Made by a program: the position numbers and the translations under genes | Notes under the pieces: generated by a model | Databases searched by the model: none | Told to the model about the DNA's origin: nothing | Seen by the model: only the letters and a program-made list of their open reading frames with translations | In this document: piece after piece, positions 23,640 through 34,689 of the stretch | Layout: each line of letters starts with the position of its first letter | How positions within the stretch are numbered: the stretch's first letter is position 1 | Assembly: GCA_964036045.1 (NCBI GenBank) | Contig: OZ038378.1 | Span: 167,945,975-168,009,974 of the forward strand | Length of the DNA stretch: 64,000 nt | Source of the DNA: Eutreptiella sp. 'Long Island Sound 2002' | Taxonomy: Eukaryota; Euglenozoa; Euglenophyceae; Eutreptiales; Eutreptiaceae | Direction: 5' to 3'

Positions 23640-23735
23640 CTAGGGTGAGAGCCAGGGCTAGGGCTAGGGTTAGGGTTAGGGTTAGATGTAGGGTTAGGTG
23701 TAGGCTGAGGGTTGGGGGTGGGTGTTAGAGTCAAG
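23640..23735 (+). repeat. Interstitial telomere-like TTAGGG tract
   Basis: It holds a perfect run AGGGTTAGGGTTAGGGTTAG at about 23666-23685, flanked by variants GCTAGGG, TGTAGGG and TTAGGTG. The complementary CCTAACCC word is at about 23485-23497. It is short and degenerate, so it is internal and not a chromosome end. Confidence 0.7.
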
Positions 23736-24594
23736 GCTGGGTTTAACAATAGTGTTGCGGTGTAAATTGGACAAAATTTTCCTTAGGGCACCCTTGGTGT
23801 CAATGGAGCATCGGGCGCCTGAGGGCGACACCTTTGGCAACTAAATGTGAGCCGAAGGCCCCTAGGGGGGGGGGGACAGGGGTAGTTGGCGTCCTAGGAC
23901 CCGCGGAGTCGCCCCCCCCCCCCTGTGGCCTAGTGTGTTGTTTCCATGGTTGCAATCCGGCACGCTGTTTGATGTTGCACGGGTTGTTGAGCCATCTGTT
24001 ATTGTCCATCATGGCTGTTGCAAAAGGGGGAAAATCCCATAACAGCCGTTTGTTTTTGTGCCGAGGTGATTGCAAGCGTAGAAACCTCGCATGATGCCAT
24101 TGGATTTCTTCCACGTTGTATGCCTTTGTTGCGCATAATGCACAACAATGCACAACGACAATACTCCTCTCACACTACTTCTCAATTCTAACATTTCAAC
24201 ATCATTTTTCAAAAAAGAAACAGCACTTTGGAGTCACCAGGAGTACCACTCCACCTTTCCACTCACCCTTGGATCCGTGAACCATTTGTGCCACTAGTGT
24301 ACGTGCGGGTCTGTACACAGGACTATGCCACATTCATTGCACATTACATGACCTATCTATATTTCCTGAGCAGGGCCGTCATTACATTCTACTTTGCTCC
24401 AACTAGCTTGAAATTGGCTCCTGCTTGTTCAAAAAACCTTAACTTCCGCGAGAGCACCGTAGGGGTCCAAGGCGTCAAGTTCACATATGTGTTCCCCGCA
24501 CACCCAAGGTGGACTATAAGCAAATTAGCTGCAAAAAGAGTACTTTCTCGGCAATGTTGCTACCGCTGCCATCTCACAGTCCCTAGGGTGGTGC
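23736..24594. other. No recognisable gene
   Basis: It contains G-run and C-run tracts at 23867-23922. Open frames lack protein-like composition. Confidence 0.35.
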
Positions 24595-25475
24595 AAATTA
24601 AAGGGGCCACATCACCGCTCCTCCCACAACCCCCAACGTTGCGGGACCCTCGGAAGGCAACAGTGATGCTCCCATCTTCTTCCCTTCCCACTTTGGGGCC
24701 GCCAATGAGGGAGGGGTTGTGTCGCCCCTATGTTTCTTTTACAATCACAAGGCCCTCGCGAAGTTGTAATTATATAGGTTCTTGGATTCTTCTTGAGTCT
24801 GGGGAACCTTAGGGGCCAAAGAAGCTACATCACCCCTGTCTTCTCAGGCCCTGTGCAGTGAAGAGAAATGCCACTAGCTACACGCCAAACCCTACGTTCT
24901 TTAGTTGCCCAAAATGGAATCGAATGAATGTGGCGGAACACCCATTGCGGTCTACAAGGTGTCCAACATGGAGAAGACTGGAACTTGCTGCACAACCTGT
25001 ACCTTCTCGGGGTCCCCAGGTAGGGGAGGAATGCAGGTCGCAACAGCTCAAGGTGCCCATACTGAGGAGGAAGAAGTGTCGAAAGAACCATTGCATTCTC
25101 AACGTACACAAAGTGGAGAGGAAGCACAATGGCCGCATAATTGTTGCCTTCTCGGGGTCCCCAAAATGGGGAGCAAGTGAATGGGCTATATAACCCTTGC
25201 CATATGGGGGTCGGCGATGCAGGCACGAAGGAAAGTGTGTACACAAAGCCCACCTTGTTAGCGTTCCTAACACCGCTAACACCCAAAGTGGAGGAACTAA
25301 ACAACGGATGAAAATATGTTGCCTTGTCAGGCTGCCGAAAGCAATGAGAAATCACAGTGGCTATAATCATTGATGCCTTGGGCTATTGAGCGTTGGGACG
25401 AACAAAGGTTGCTACGTAAGGCTTGCCTTCTCGATTCCCTAAAGTGGGGAGGAAGCACGGCACAACGACTGCTTT
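24595..25475 (+). repeat. Degenerate ~53-bp repeat array, cluster 2
   Basis: Units read GAAGCTACATCACCCCTGTC then TTCTCAGG, CCTTCTCGGGGTCCCC then AAAATGGGGAG, and so on. Drift is high, but the order of words (GCTAC, CCTTCTCGGGGTCCCC, GGGGAGGAA) recurs. Confidence 0.6.
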
Positions 25476-25984
25476 CTACGGGTCCGCATAGAGAGGACAA
25501 CGAGAAAACACGTTAGCTTTGGCCAACAACACTCCATCACCGCGGATGTCTTGGACCTGACAGGGTTTTTGTGACCCTTTATGTGGGCTCAAGGTGGAGG
25601 GGCGGCCGGGGGGGTGCACAGAGGCCGCCACCGCTGTAGCTTCCTGACCTCCCTCCAACAGGGAGGGCATCTTTTGGGCAGGAGGAACATTTTCTGTTAA
25701 TGGGGTACTCAAGGGGATGGAATGAGTGATGAGAATATGAGAGTTGAAGCAACAATGTGCTTATTGCTCAGCGTCTTTTGGCATTTTCTTCCGGACCCAC
25801 TAAAAGGGAGTGGCACCAAGTTTGCAAAGTCGTCGACGGGTTCGTTTGTTCATTAGGAAGTCCTGTTTGCGGGAAAGACGCACGTTACATTCGGTTGTTA
25901 GTCTCCATGGGCCACCGGAGGCCCCTTGTGGCGTGCATGTGCAAGTGGCGCATGCCGCAGTGTGTGCTATGCCCATGGCCTATC
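25476..25984. other. No recognisable gene
   Basis: Nothing supported beyond chance open frames. Confidence 0.3.
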
Positions 25985-27560
25985 TTCCGGGGGGGGGGGT
26001 TTGGTTTGGTTTGGTTTGGGTCAAGGCCTGTGCCGGACGCCCTGGCCCATGGTCAGCACTCGCCTTTGTGTCGACACGACTGGGCTAGGCGAATCGCGGT
26101 TGTCCGGTCCCAAGGCCTGCCGGACTGTTGACCGCCCCCGTACCCCGTGGTGGCACACACAGGAGGGAGATGCCGCCGTGCCTGTGTGTGTGGCGCGCGC
26201 GGGGCAGGAGGGCGGGGCGTGCATGCTGGTGGCGCTCGCAGGGCATGACGGGTCACACGGCTGCGCCGCGCCTGGCCCTGCCCGCTGGCGCCGGTGCCGC
26301 TCCAGTGTTTCTGGTTTCCCCCGCTGCGGCTTGGTCCGTCCGTGTCGCCGCTTGTAGTGGCGTCCCGGCTGTTCGTGTGGTCGTCGGGTGTGAACCAGGG
26401 TCCGCCACCACCGGGCCCTGGCTGCTTGTGGTGGAGGCGCGTCGGGGGGGGGGGGGGGCGTGTGGGGGGTTGTGTGATGCCTGGTGCTCCAGGCCCCGGC
26501 AGGGAGGCCATGGGAGCCTGACGCTGAGCCCGCCGGGGGAGTGTTCGGACTGGACACGCCGCCTCCCGGTCATTGACATGCTGCCAGCGGCCCCACGACT
26601 GCATGAGGCACGGGGGCGCGCTCCCTGGGCGCTCGACTGGGGGGGTCCACACCTCCTGACTGCTCTAGGCACTGGTGGTGTTGTCGTGGACTGGACCATC
26701 CGCCCACGGCGCTGAGGGACGGCAGGAGGAGGGGCTCCAGGGCGCGCTGAGCGCTGCCCTGCCCTGGAGCCTGCCCGGGCTCGGGGCCTGGGTGGCGGTG
26801 CTACTGCCCGCGTAAACGGGGGGGCCCAGAGGGCACACCACCCGAGTGACCGCTCCGTTTGGAAGGGGGAGGGGGGGGCAGGGGTCGGCAGGTGGCTGTC
26901 TGGCCTCCAGGGGTCACCCACAACTGAACTGGAGTGCACGGGGCTGTGCTGGCCTAGGCGTCTGTGATGAAGTTGGAGGGGCACGCGCACACCTGGAGGT
27001 TCCCTAGGCAGGCCGCTCAAGGGATACCCACAGCAGTCAATCTGCGAGCCCTTCACAGCCTCCACTTTTTAGGCCCTGAGGGTGCCGACTCCGTGCACCT
27101 CTCCCGTCGGGGGGCAGGCTGGGGGGGGGGGGGGGGTAGTGGTGGTTGGGTCTACCTGCTCACTTGTTTGGGAGAGGAGGACCACCTGCTGGGTTACCAT
27201 GCGGGTCCCAGATCCCAACATACCCATCGTTCGGCGTCCGCTCCCTGTCCGTGAGGGGAGGGACCTTGATCACCATGTGACGGCCTGCAGTGAGTGTGCG
27301 GGGGTGCGAGGGCATGCTGGGGGGGGGGGGGCTGTGCTGGGCCTGCTTTCGGCCCCATTTCTGTTGGGGGGGGGGGGGGCAGCAAAAGGCCTGCTCCCCT
27401 GTTTCCTGGTCCCCAAGGGGGACCAGCCCACGGCCTGCACCCTCGCTTTGTGGTGGCTGAAATCTGGGCCGACAAGGTCCGGGGGGGGGGGGGGGGTGGC
27501 TACTCTACTAGAGTGTTTCACTGCCATACTGACCCGCTGTGTCCAAAGTGCAGCATGCAT
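25985..27560. other. GC-rich block 2 with long G-runs, A-poor on the plus strand
   Basis: Many plus-strand lines have few A (26281-26340 has one). G-runs of 9 to 16 occur near 25990, 26445, 27121, 27320, 27366 and 27481. Long frames on both strands are compositional. It resembles block 3 (62.2-64 kb) in composition and strand bias. Confidence 0.65.
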
Positions 27561-28119
27561 GCATGCCACAGTGATTCTAGAGGCTGACAACTATCCAAGA
27601 TACCCCTCCTCTTGCGAGAAGAGCGGCATTGTCAGAACAACATGAGGTGTTGTTTTCTGCAACCTTTGGAAACATTGAATGTGGCGCGTATGGACCAGAA
27701 TTTTCCCGTTCTAGGGGGGCTTGAGAGTGGGAGAGGGAGGTCAACGCATCATCCTTGACAGCGATCGCCATTCTTCCCATACCATTCGGGCGGAGTGTGA
27801 ATTGGTCGCTGTGTGTTGACCCCCCGTTTTGGGGCGGCTGCAATCCCCTGTTTAGAGAGGTTGAGCCGGGCGGGCATGTGCGGGGCGATGTGCCGTGCAC
27901 ATGCCTCAAAGCAGCTGTGCACCTCATTGGGATGAAAGGGTGTCTGCTCATGGGTCGGGTACCCCACACCCCATTCTGATTTTCCCGCTTCGAATTGTTG
28001 GGCACTCCGTCCCCTTCCTCCGGCGCCGTGCTACCAGTGCCCTACATCTAGAGACCCCATTTTCTCGGGACGAAAGCCTTCCTTGTTGCTCCATGGTCAC
28101 GGGTCATTGTGTGAACGGG
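27561..28119. other. No recognisable gene
   Basis: Balanced sequence without supported features. Confidence 0.3.
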
Positions 28120-28310
28120 GGTGCAGCTCCTTAGCAAGTGGCGGAATAACTCATTGGCTTGTCGAGGTACACATAGTGGAGAGGAAGCAAAGGGGCTACA
28201 AAAACCTGTTCTTTCTTGGGCTCCCCGTCGTAGAGAGGAATTCAATAGGATACATTACCCCTGCCTTCTCGGGCCCCTAAACTACAGAGGATTCAAAGTG
28301 ACCACATCAA
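28120..28310 (+). repeat. Degenerate ~53-bp repeat, cluster 3
   Basis: About three units (for example ACATTACCCCTGCCTTCTCG). Same scheme as the other clusters. Confidence 0.55.
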
Positions 28311-28558
28311 TGCACAACAATCTTGTGGCGATGTACCGATTCAAGAAAGTAGCAACTATAATGACCTGGTGCTCAACAAAATCGACCCCAACCGACGACA
28401 GCGTGCCCTAGCTAGACCCCCCCAGATGTTGCCGCGGAGCTGCCGGTGGTATGGGCTTCGGACACCGGCAGTGTCTATGCTTCTGTGTCCCACTTGTCGG
28501 CTTGCGATGCCTCCGCCTCGCGCTCCACCCCCATGAGACCCACTGGGGGGGGTATTTT

Positions 28559-28624
28559 CTTCGAACGAACTTCAGTCTTCGAACGAAGATTCGAATCTTC
28601 GAACGAAGATTCGAATTCGAAGAT
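28559..28624. repeat. TTCGAACGAAG palindromic repeat, copy 1
   Basis: CTTCGAACGAA and CGAACGAAGATTCGAA words occur four times in 66 bp, in both orientations. It is preceded by GGTATTTTCTTCG, which could be a splice donor. It lies about 235 bp before the start codon of the gene at 28862 and may mark a 5' intron. Confidence 0.75.
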
Positions 28625-28737
28625 TGTATTTGCTTTAATCGCAATTCAATTAAATCCAATGGAATCCAAGCTGCTGGGGAGAATTGCCGCAAAAGCGCAG
28701 CAACAGCAGCGCGCGCACCAGATTGACAGGCGATTGC

Positions 28738-28800
28738 CGCAGATTTGTGCCAGAAAAACGCAGATTTGTGCCAGAAAGACGCAGATTTGTGCCGGAAAGA
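28738..28800 (+). repeat. Three tandem 21-bp units
   Basis: CGCAGATTTGTGCC plus AGAAAAA, AGAAAGA and GGAAAGA at 28738, 28759 and 28780. It lies in the 5' leader of the gene that starts at 28862. Confidence 0.9.
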
Positions 28801-28861
28801 AGGGTTTTTTTTGTTTTTTCAACTGATTTGTTGTATTTTTAAGGGTGTCACTGTTTGACCA

Positions 28862-29563
28862 ATGGTGCAACTTGGAATTACGCTCAAAAACGCGGTAGGC
28901 ACGACGAATGCTTATAGCCAGGACGTTGAGGACGCGCTTGTGCAATTTTTCACCTCCTCCGGCCTGGGACGCCAGCTTTTACACTCAATCTACACACGAG
29001 TCAACCCAGGCGCTGACAAGCAGAGATTGAATCAACTTCTACGGTGGCACAGCAATGCTCAATGCTCGCCTGAAGAAGCAGTCGCTTTGCTTCTCGATTT
29101 GGGAATCCCTAGACGCCGCCTTCGGGTTCTATCGCGCTTTATTTCCAAGCGTGCGGACGTATGGTACAAACAGACTGGCCTAAGGTTTGGGAAACCAATG
29201 CCAGGCCGCCGGAGAGTCAACTTGGCTTGGAAAAGGATGAAGGAGCCCCTGCACCTTGTTGGCCACATCGACAAGAAAACTGGCATCCGAAATGTCTCCT
29301 GGCCGTTTGATCACTGGATCAACTACGTTTTCACACAGCCTTGCCTCTATGAAACTCAACAGCCCAGCAAAGATGGGTTGGTTTTCATTGTGAGTGGCGA
29401 TGGTTATCCTGTAGCGGGTGTAAGCTGGACTCAGCTTACCATTCGCATCCGAAATCATGAGCAACTAGCCCGCAATGCAGCACACATTTGGGTTTTGGAG
29501 CTGGCATACTGTGGTGACTCCAATCTGAAGGATTTGCGCCGGGTCTGGAAAAAGAATCTGAGG
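28862..29563 (+). CDS. Transposase-like multi-exon gene, exon 1
   Basis: It opens at ATG 28862 (MVQLGITLKNAVGTTNAYSQ) and is open for 234 codons to a donor after NLR. Protein-like features are the helical basic stretch PRRRLRVLSRFISKRADVW, the motif LVFIVSGDGYPVAGVSW near residue 173, and IWVLELAYCGDSNLKDL. The SGDG followed by a later GGDLPFL (exon 2) recalls the first two Asp of a DDE-type transposase core, but I cannot assign a family. The donor GTGTGTTATT at 29564 falls on a codon boundary (phase 0), and the next exon resumes in the right phase. A host protein derived from a transposase is an alternative. Confidence 0.65.
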
Positions 29564-29690
29564 GTGTGTTATTTCTTCGAATATTGCCTTCGTTCGAACC
29601 TTCGACCGTTCGAACGAAGCTTTTCCTTCGAACGAACGTGTTTTCCGAACAAAATTTTGATTGCGCTTTGCACGCTACTAGGTCCTGCAG
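29564..29690 (+). other. Intron A (phase 0) carrying TTCGAACGAAG repeat copy 2
   Basis: Donor AGG|GTGTGTTATTTC; acceptor either CTACTAG at 29681 or CCTGCAG at 29690, both keeping phase 0. The repeat fills 29573-29639 with CTTCGTTCGAACCTTCGA, CGTTCGAACGAAGC and CCTTCGAACGAACG. Without splicing, the two flanking frames do not join; with it they read NLR-RITTPTVVVKGARCAAS. Confidence 0.65.
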
Positions 29691-30708
29691 CGGATCATAA
29701 CTACGCCCACCGTCGTCGTGAAGGGCGCACGCTGTGCGGCAAGTGTTATGCTGGGCGGAGATTTACCGTTTTTGAAGAAGTTTTTGGGACTTACTGAGCA
29801 TTGGTATATACCGTCAGTTCACAACTTGGGCCTTTGGAACCCTCTCAAGAGGCGGTACCTGGGCTGTCACCGGCGCAGAACGCGCACCGGTGATGCGTCC
29901 CGACTTGGCAAGACCCCTGTCTGCAAGGGAGCTCGTGGCTGCGCTTCAAAACCTTTGCTTCAAGTACCACGACACCATGCCATTTTTTGTGTTCTTCATA
30001 TGCTTATGCGAATTGGTGCTTTGCTTGGGGAATACTTGGAAAGGCTATGCTTGTCCGCCAGCAGGGAAGCACGCAACGCTATCAATAACATGCTGAAGAT
30101 TGCTCTGTGTGGTTGGCAGCTAGGTGGAACTTGTAGACCTGATGGACAAGAAACGAAGCGTTTGTTTTTTATATGGGATGGTATTGCTCATGTTTTGGGG
30201 TTGGCCGACGAGCACTCCGGTAACCAGGCTGTCATGCGGTTGCGGGACGTGATGCAACGGCTCTATCGCACCTATCAGCGCATCCACATTGACCTTCCAG
30301 CGGACTGTCGGCAGGCGGCCTGGGAATTTTGCGCACACTGTTTGCCTGATACCCGTTCTCATTATCTGATAATCTTGGAGTTCGATGTGCCCAGAATCCT
30401 AGAGGCGATAGCACCTTACGGGCTTGGGATGTACTGCCAGGACTTGGCTGAAACCACGAATGCCAAGCTAAAGGATTTCTACTTGCGGTTCACAAACAGA
30501 GGGGGCAGCACCACAGATGACTACAGGTCTCTGCTCTACTACAAACCATGGAGCATGCCTTCTTGTACACGCACTCGCATATTGTAGCTCACGGTACAAC
30601 GCGCTTGATCTCTTGCCCAAACGCTGCGTTGTTCGAATCTTTAATAGAAGATGCCGCTCAATGGTGCTGACAAAGGAAGACAAGGCCGATGGCGCAAGAC
30701 TGGTGGCG
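29691..30708 (+). CDS. Transposase-like gene, exon 2 (frame broken)
   Basis: It begins RITTPTVVVKGARCAASVML and continues GGDLPFLKKFLGLTEH, a plausible second catalytic Asp block. Later it has HHAIFCVLHMLMRIGALLGE, ETKRLFFIWDGIAHVLGL and LAETTNAKLKDFYLRFTN. Coding quality moves between frames at about 29800, 29975, 30549 and 30660. The clear steps at 30549 (KPW then EHAFLYTHSHIVAHG) and 30660 are what one missing base would cause. The exon then ends KEDKADGARLVA at 30708. The gene may be intact with assembly deletions, or a decaying transposon gene. Confidence 0.55.
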
Positions 30709-30888
30709 GTATGTGTTATTCTCCAAGCCCTGCAGGCATGCCTTGTAGTCCTTCGAATTTAGTCTTCGTTCAAATCTTCGAATCCTCGAACGAACTCTCG
30801 ATCGAAGATTTTTCTTCGCTCGAATATTCGAATCTTCGTTCGAAGATATTTTTCGAATCTTTCGCGCTGTGCTCAGGAGTTGCTTCAG
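30709..30888 (+). other. Intron B (phase 0) carrying TTCGAACGAAG repeat copy 3
   Basis: Donor GCG|GTATGTGTTA, acceptor TTGCTTCAG|GCG. It is 180 nt long. The repeat occupies 30751-30863, with CTTCGAATT, CGAATCCTCGAACGAAC, TCGAATATTCGAATC and CTTCGTTCGAAG. Both splice sites are at codon boundaries of the flanking frame. Confidence 0.6.
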
Positions 30889-31714
30889 GCGCACCAAACT
30901 TCTGCCCCAGCGTCACGATCATCGCCAGGAACACCTTCCCAGAGTAGTACACATCTGGCTCAGCACCCAGCGCCGCAGCGTTCAGCGGATTTGGAGCCGT
31001 CACCATCCCCTTCTCGCCGTTTGGATGACCCGCTGGATTTTGGATCCCAGGATTCAGAAGAATATGATCCGGATTACGTGGTGGTGAACGAAGTGTTCGA
31101 TGTCAGCGCCGAGTCCAACACTTGCCGCCAGGTAATCGTTGAATCCGGAGTCACCCGCCCCTACCTTGACCTCATTCTAGGGAAATCCGTACCCAATCCG
31201 CATACGCCCATTTTCGGGGACCCAAAGTCCGCTTGGCTTACGCCACTGTCAACCTATGGGCGCTGTTTCGGAACGTGTTTATCAGCCGATTGCAAAGATG
31301 TGGCTGTGGAGAGGGACTTGCCTTGTGCACTGGTCGCCCGCGCCTTCCCCTTTCGCAGTCCCGAACAAAAAAGGCACCCCAGCCCCGATAATAAGTATGC
31401 TTGCGCTTGTTTGGCACGCCTACGGCGCAGTGGAGAGCTGGCGTGAAGACCGTACCGTGATGCTCAGATTCCCCTCCTCAGAGCCCCCAGGGTGGGGCAA
31501 ATGTACATCAACGGGCCGCTTGAAAGGCGTCAAGGTCACCGCCCAGGCGCGGGGTGGTGGTGAGGCAGCCCAGACGGACGAAGGAGCGCAGCAAGCCGGG
31601 GGAGTACAACAATTGCAAAGCACAACACCGGCGAAGTGGCAGACGGTGCTCCTGGCAGCAGTCGCAGCAGGAGTGCAGCATGGCTACATGGGAGGGGACA
31701 TTCCTGAATGGGAG
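30889..31714 (+). CDS. Transposase-like gene, exon 3 (frame broken)
   Basis: It begins with a Ser/Pro-rich segment (AHQTSAPASRSSPGTPSQSS), then an acidic stretch, RRLDDPLDFGSQDSEEYDPD, and VVVNEVFDVSAESNTCRQVI. At about 31220 the frame moves by one base (GDP then KVRLAYATVNLWALFRNVF). It moves again by about 31300 to the frame containing IISMLALVWHAYGAVESWRE. The exon ends YMGGDIPEWE at a GTACCG donor. No domain is recognised; the low-complexity parts look like linkers of a nuclear protein. Confidence 0.5.
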
Positions 31715-31877
31715 GTACCGCATTTACCTTGTAGCTGAGCGCTTTTGACCATGCATGTGTCCTGTACGTTATTCTTCGAAGAACATTCTTCGTTCGAAGA
31801 AAAAAACGTTCGTTCGAACATTGGAATCTTCGAACGAAGATTGTATTCGAAGTCTTTTACCGCCCCACTGCCCACAG
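31715..31877 (+). other. Intron C (phase 0) carrying TTCGAACGAAG repeat copy 4
   Basis: Donor GAG|GTACCGC, acceptor CTGCCCACAG|GTT. It is 163 nt long. The repeat lies at 31772-31853 (ATTCTTCGAAGAACATTC, CGTTCGTTCGAACATTGG, CTTCGAACGAAGATTG). The exon after it opens VAATETSAFGVRWKLQLPSR in phase 0. Confidence 0.65.
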
Positions 31878-32880
31878 GTTGCAGCAACAGAAACCAGCGC
31901 CTTTGGCGTCAGGTGGAAGCTTCAGCTACCAAGTCGTGGAATTGAGACGACCGTGACTGCGGGCAGCCTGCTCAACGACCTCCTAACGAAGCCTGCGAGA
32001 GCACTGATGGTCCTCGGAGCACTCCAAAACCATGAAGAAGGTCGCAGAAAGGTGAAGTCGATGCCAACGTGGGTCAACCTGAGCCAGGGTGGTTCCACGT
32101 TGCATTCCCCTGAGGCAACCGAAAAAAAAGCGTCGACGACCAGTGCTGGTGTGCGGGGCAAAGATCCACAACCCGTTGTGTCCGGACAACGGGCAAAGAA
32201 CCTTGCCGAGATTCTCTCGTCTTACAAGAAGACAAAGAAGCCGAAGAAGAGACCACGGGCGAAGCCAGCGGCTAAGGAACCTCCGAAGAAAAAGGCAAGG
32301 CTGCTGCCGGGTGAGAGTTCGGAGAGTGAGGAGTTCGAAGAGACTGAAGAAGATGAGGAGGAGGAGCCGCCTTCCGAAGATGAGGAGGAGGAGCCGCCTG
32401 CCCGAGATGATGACGATGAAGACGAAACCCAGGAGACACAGATTCCAACGCCAACAAGAGGACCAGTGCGGAGCGTGGACAGGAGTGCCGATTTCGAAGT
32501 GGCGCCCCTGGCGAACGGAGATACCCAGAGACATCCTGCAGCAGAAGACCAAACTGGGCCGTGTCGGTACAATCTATTGGGTCCCTGCAGACTACAACTC
32601 TGCCATGTGGCATTCTGTGGGGGAGTATTGTGTTGCGGCCCGAAGCTACGCAACGGAGGAGGAGTGCAAAAACGCGGCGGCAGTGGCGTTGGCAACCGGT
32701 GGCGTGCCAGCTCCAAGTGCCAGGAAGAAGAAAGTGAAGGCAAAGAGGCCGAAGAAGAAGAGGAAGACGCCAACGAAGAGTGGTGGAAAGCAAGAAGAAG
32801 AAGATGCCGGAGAGGGAGACAAAGAGGATACGGAAAAGAAAGACGAGGTTGCAGTACTAGTGTCAGGCAGTGAGTCGTGA
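31878..32880 (+). CDS. Transposase-like gene, last exon: basic and acidic nuclear-type tail
   Basis: It opens VAATETSAFGVRWKLQLPSR and carries LLNDLLTKPARALMVLGALQ. It then has a lysine-rich tract, KKTKKPKKRPRAK, of nuclear-localisation type and two acidic runs of Asp/Glu at about 32330-32430. Around 32470-32530 coding quality changes frame to EIPRDILQQKTKLGRVGTIY, WVPADYNSAMWHSVGEYC and a second lysine-rich tail before TGA at 32878-32880. The composition suggests a nuclear or chromatin-associated protein. Whether exons 1-4 make one protein or two adjacent genes cannot be settled here. Confidence 0.55.
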
Positions 32881-32972
32881 GCCAGGACTCAGAGAGCTAC
32901 ATTGGACAGGGACATTGGTGGTTCTGCGGTTCTGTTGTTGCCTGTATGTGCATTTGTAAACGCCGCGTCTTT

Positions 32973-33022
32973 TTCTTCGAAAAATATCTTCGTTCGAACA
33001 TTCGAAGGTTCGTTCGAAGAAA
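32973..33022. repeat. TTCGAACGAAG repeat, copy 5
   Basis: CTTCGTTCGAACATTCGAAG and GTTCGTTCGAAG words. It lies about 90 bp after the stop codon; GTATGTGCATTTG upstream and CATTTAG or GTTGCAG downstream could make it a 3'-UTR intron. Confidence 0.7.
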
Positions 33023-33177
33023 AGTCCACCACATTTCAAAAACACAATTTCACGGCATTTAGGTGGTTGCAGGCTGAATCCGAAGAACCAAACCCTCAAA
33101 AATACCTGTGTTGAGCATTTTATCGCAATGTTTGCAGCAAAACGGCCACAACAAAGGCGTTCGAACAGTTCAAAACG

Positions 33178-33226
33178 TTTCTTCGTTCGAAGAAATAATC
33201 TTCGTTCGAAGGTTTCGTCCGAAGAA
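33178..33226. repeat. TTCGAACGAAG repeat, copy 6
   Basis: CTTCGTTCGAAG, CTTCGTTCGAAGG and CGTCCGAAG words, followed by GTTGCTCCAG, a possible acceptor. Confidence 0.65.
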
Positions 33227-33789
33227 AATACCCCCAGCGGTGGGTCTCATGGGCCCGTGCTCAGTTGCTCCAGCGGGCAATTCAGCTCCGTAGCAGGGTC
33301 ATCAAAAGTGGGTATCGTATCAAAATCCGCTCAGCTTTGCAATGCAACAAATAAAGCACATGTACTCAAGATAGAAATGCATACAAGTGTGTTTCAATGT
33401 GTCTGCCATTTTGCAATAGATCTTTGTAGAATGCGGTCACTCACTGAGAAGGTTTGGATGGCAATCGAAGAGATCTTGCCCATACTTTTGGTACTGTAGG
33501 CTTCCCTTGTAGCCGTTCCCTAAATGTTGCTTAATCTTGCTAATGTGGCTAAGATTTCGTGCTGCAAACACTTCCTCCCGTTTGGTTTACCCGCGGGTGA
33601 TGGCGCGGGTTGTGGAAGGCGAAAAACGAGGAGACGATTGACGGGTGCAAAATGGAGGAATAGACACGCGAGCTGGGTCCAGCATTCCATGTTCCTTGTT
33701 GTAGGTACACAAAAAATGTCTGCCATGCATCACGTAGTGTATGCAAAAGTGCCGTGCAATATATAGTCAGTTCGATTCTTAAAAGGTGA
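33227..33789. other. No recognisable gene
   Basis: No supported frame or repeat. Confidence 0.3.
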
Positions 33790-34360
33790 CGATGATGAGT
33801 CCGGTGTACATTTATAATGGCGAGATGTGCACCCCCACCTCCTTAGGGATGCAGCTACTGTTGGCTGCCTTCTTGGGGTCACCATGGTGGGGACACTCAA
33901 AAATGGTGATACAATGGTTGCCTTGTCCGGCCGCCCAAAGAAAAGAGGAATCACAGTGACAATTATCACCCTGGCCATCGTGAAGTCCCAAAGGTTGGGA
34001 GGAATGAAGAATCCTACATAACCTCTGCCTTCTGGGTTCCCCAAAACGGGGAGGAATGCAGGTAGCTATATACTCCTTGCGTTCCTAGGGTCACCAAATT
34101 GGGTGACGTATTATTCCATGCCTTCTCAAGGTACCCAAAGTGGAGAGGAATCAAAGTGGCTGCATAACCCGTGCCTTCCGGGGGGTCTGCAAAAGGGGCA
34201 GGAGTTCAATTGGCTACATCTCTACTGCCTTCTCAGCCTCCCCAATGTCCACAAAGAGCACAGGAATCCTTTGAATGTCCCCAAAGAGGGGACACGGGGA
34301 ATTGGCTACTCAAACCTTGGCTTCTTGCAGTAAGTACAATGGCCACCAATAGAGACGCCT
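33790..34360 (+). repeat. Degenerate ~53-bp repeat array, cluster 4
   Basis: Successive units contain CTTCTGGGTTCCCCAAAACG then GGGAGGAAT, CCTTCTCAAGGTACCCAAAG then TGGAGAGGAATCAAAGTGGC, and CTGCCTTCTCAGCCTCCCCA. Confidence 0.65.
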
Positions 34361-34689
34361 AAATCACTCCTAGCTTGGGTGCTTCCAAAAAACACGGATC
34401 GATTTCCTTGTGGACATGAGCCTCGCACCAACAACTTACACAAAGGAATCAAATCTGCTACGCACCCATCGCCTTCGCATGGTGATGAAATTGGGGAGCA
34501 ATGAAATCAGCGAATATTTCACGCAACACTTCATTCTTTGGGTCCCAAAAGTGGCAAGGAGTGTCTACAGCACAACGGTCTTCCCGGATCCACAAGAAAC
34601 AAGGAAAGGTGCTATGCAGCATGTATCTTCTCTAGGTTCCTGTTTCCAGTGTGAATTTTGGTCCTTGAAGTGCAAGTGCTGAACATTGC

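Noticed and set aside
24228-24812. 194-codon plus-strand frame as a gene
   Set aside because: Its second half lies in the degenerate 53-bp repeat array and the first half has no protein-like pattern.
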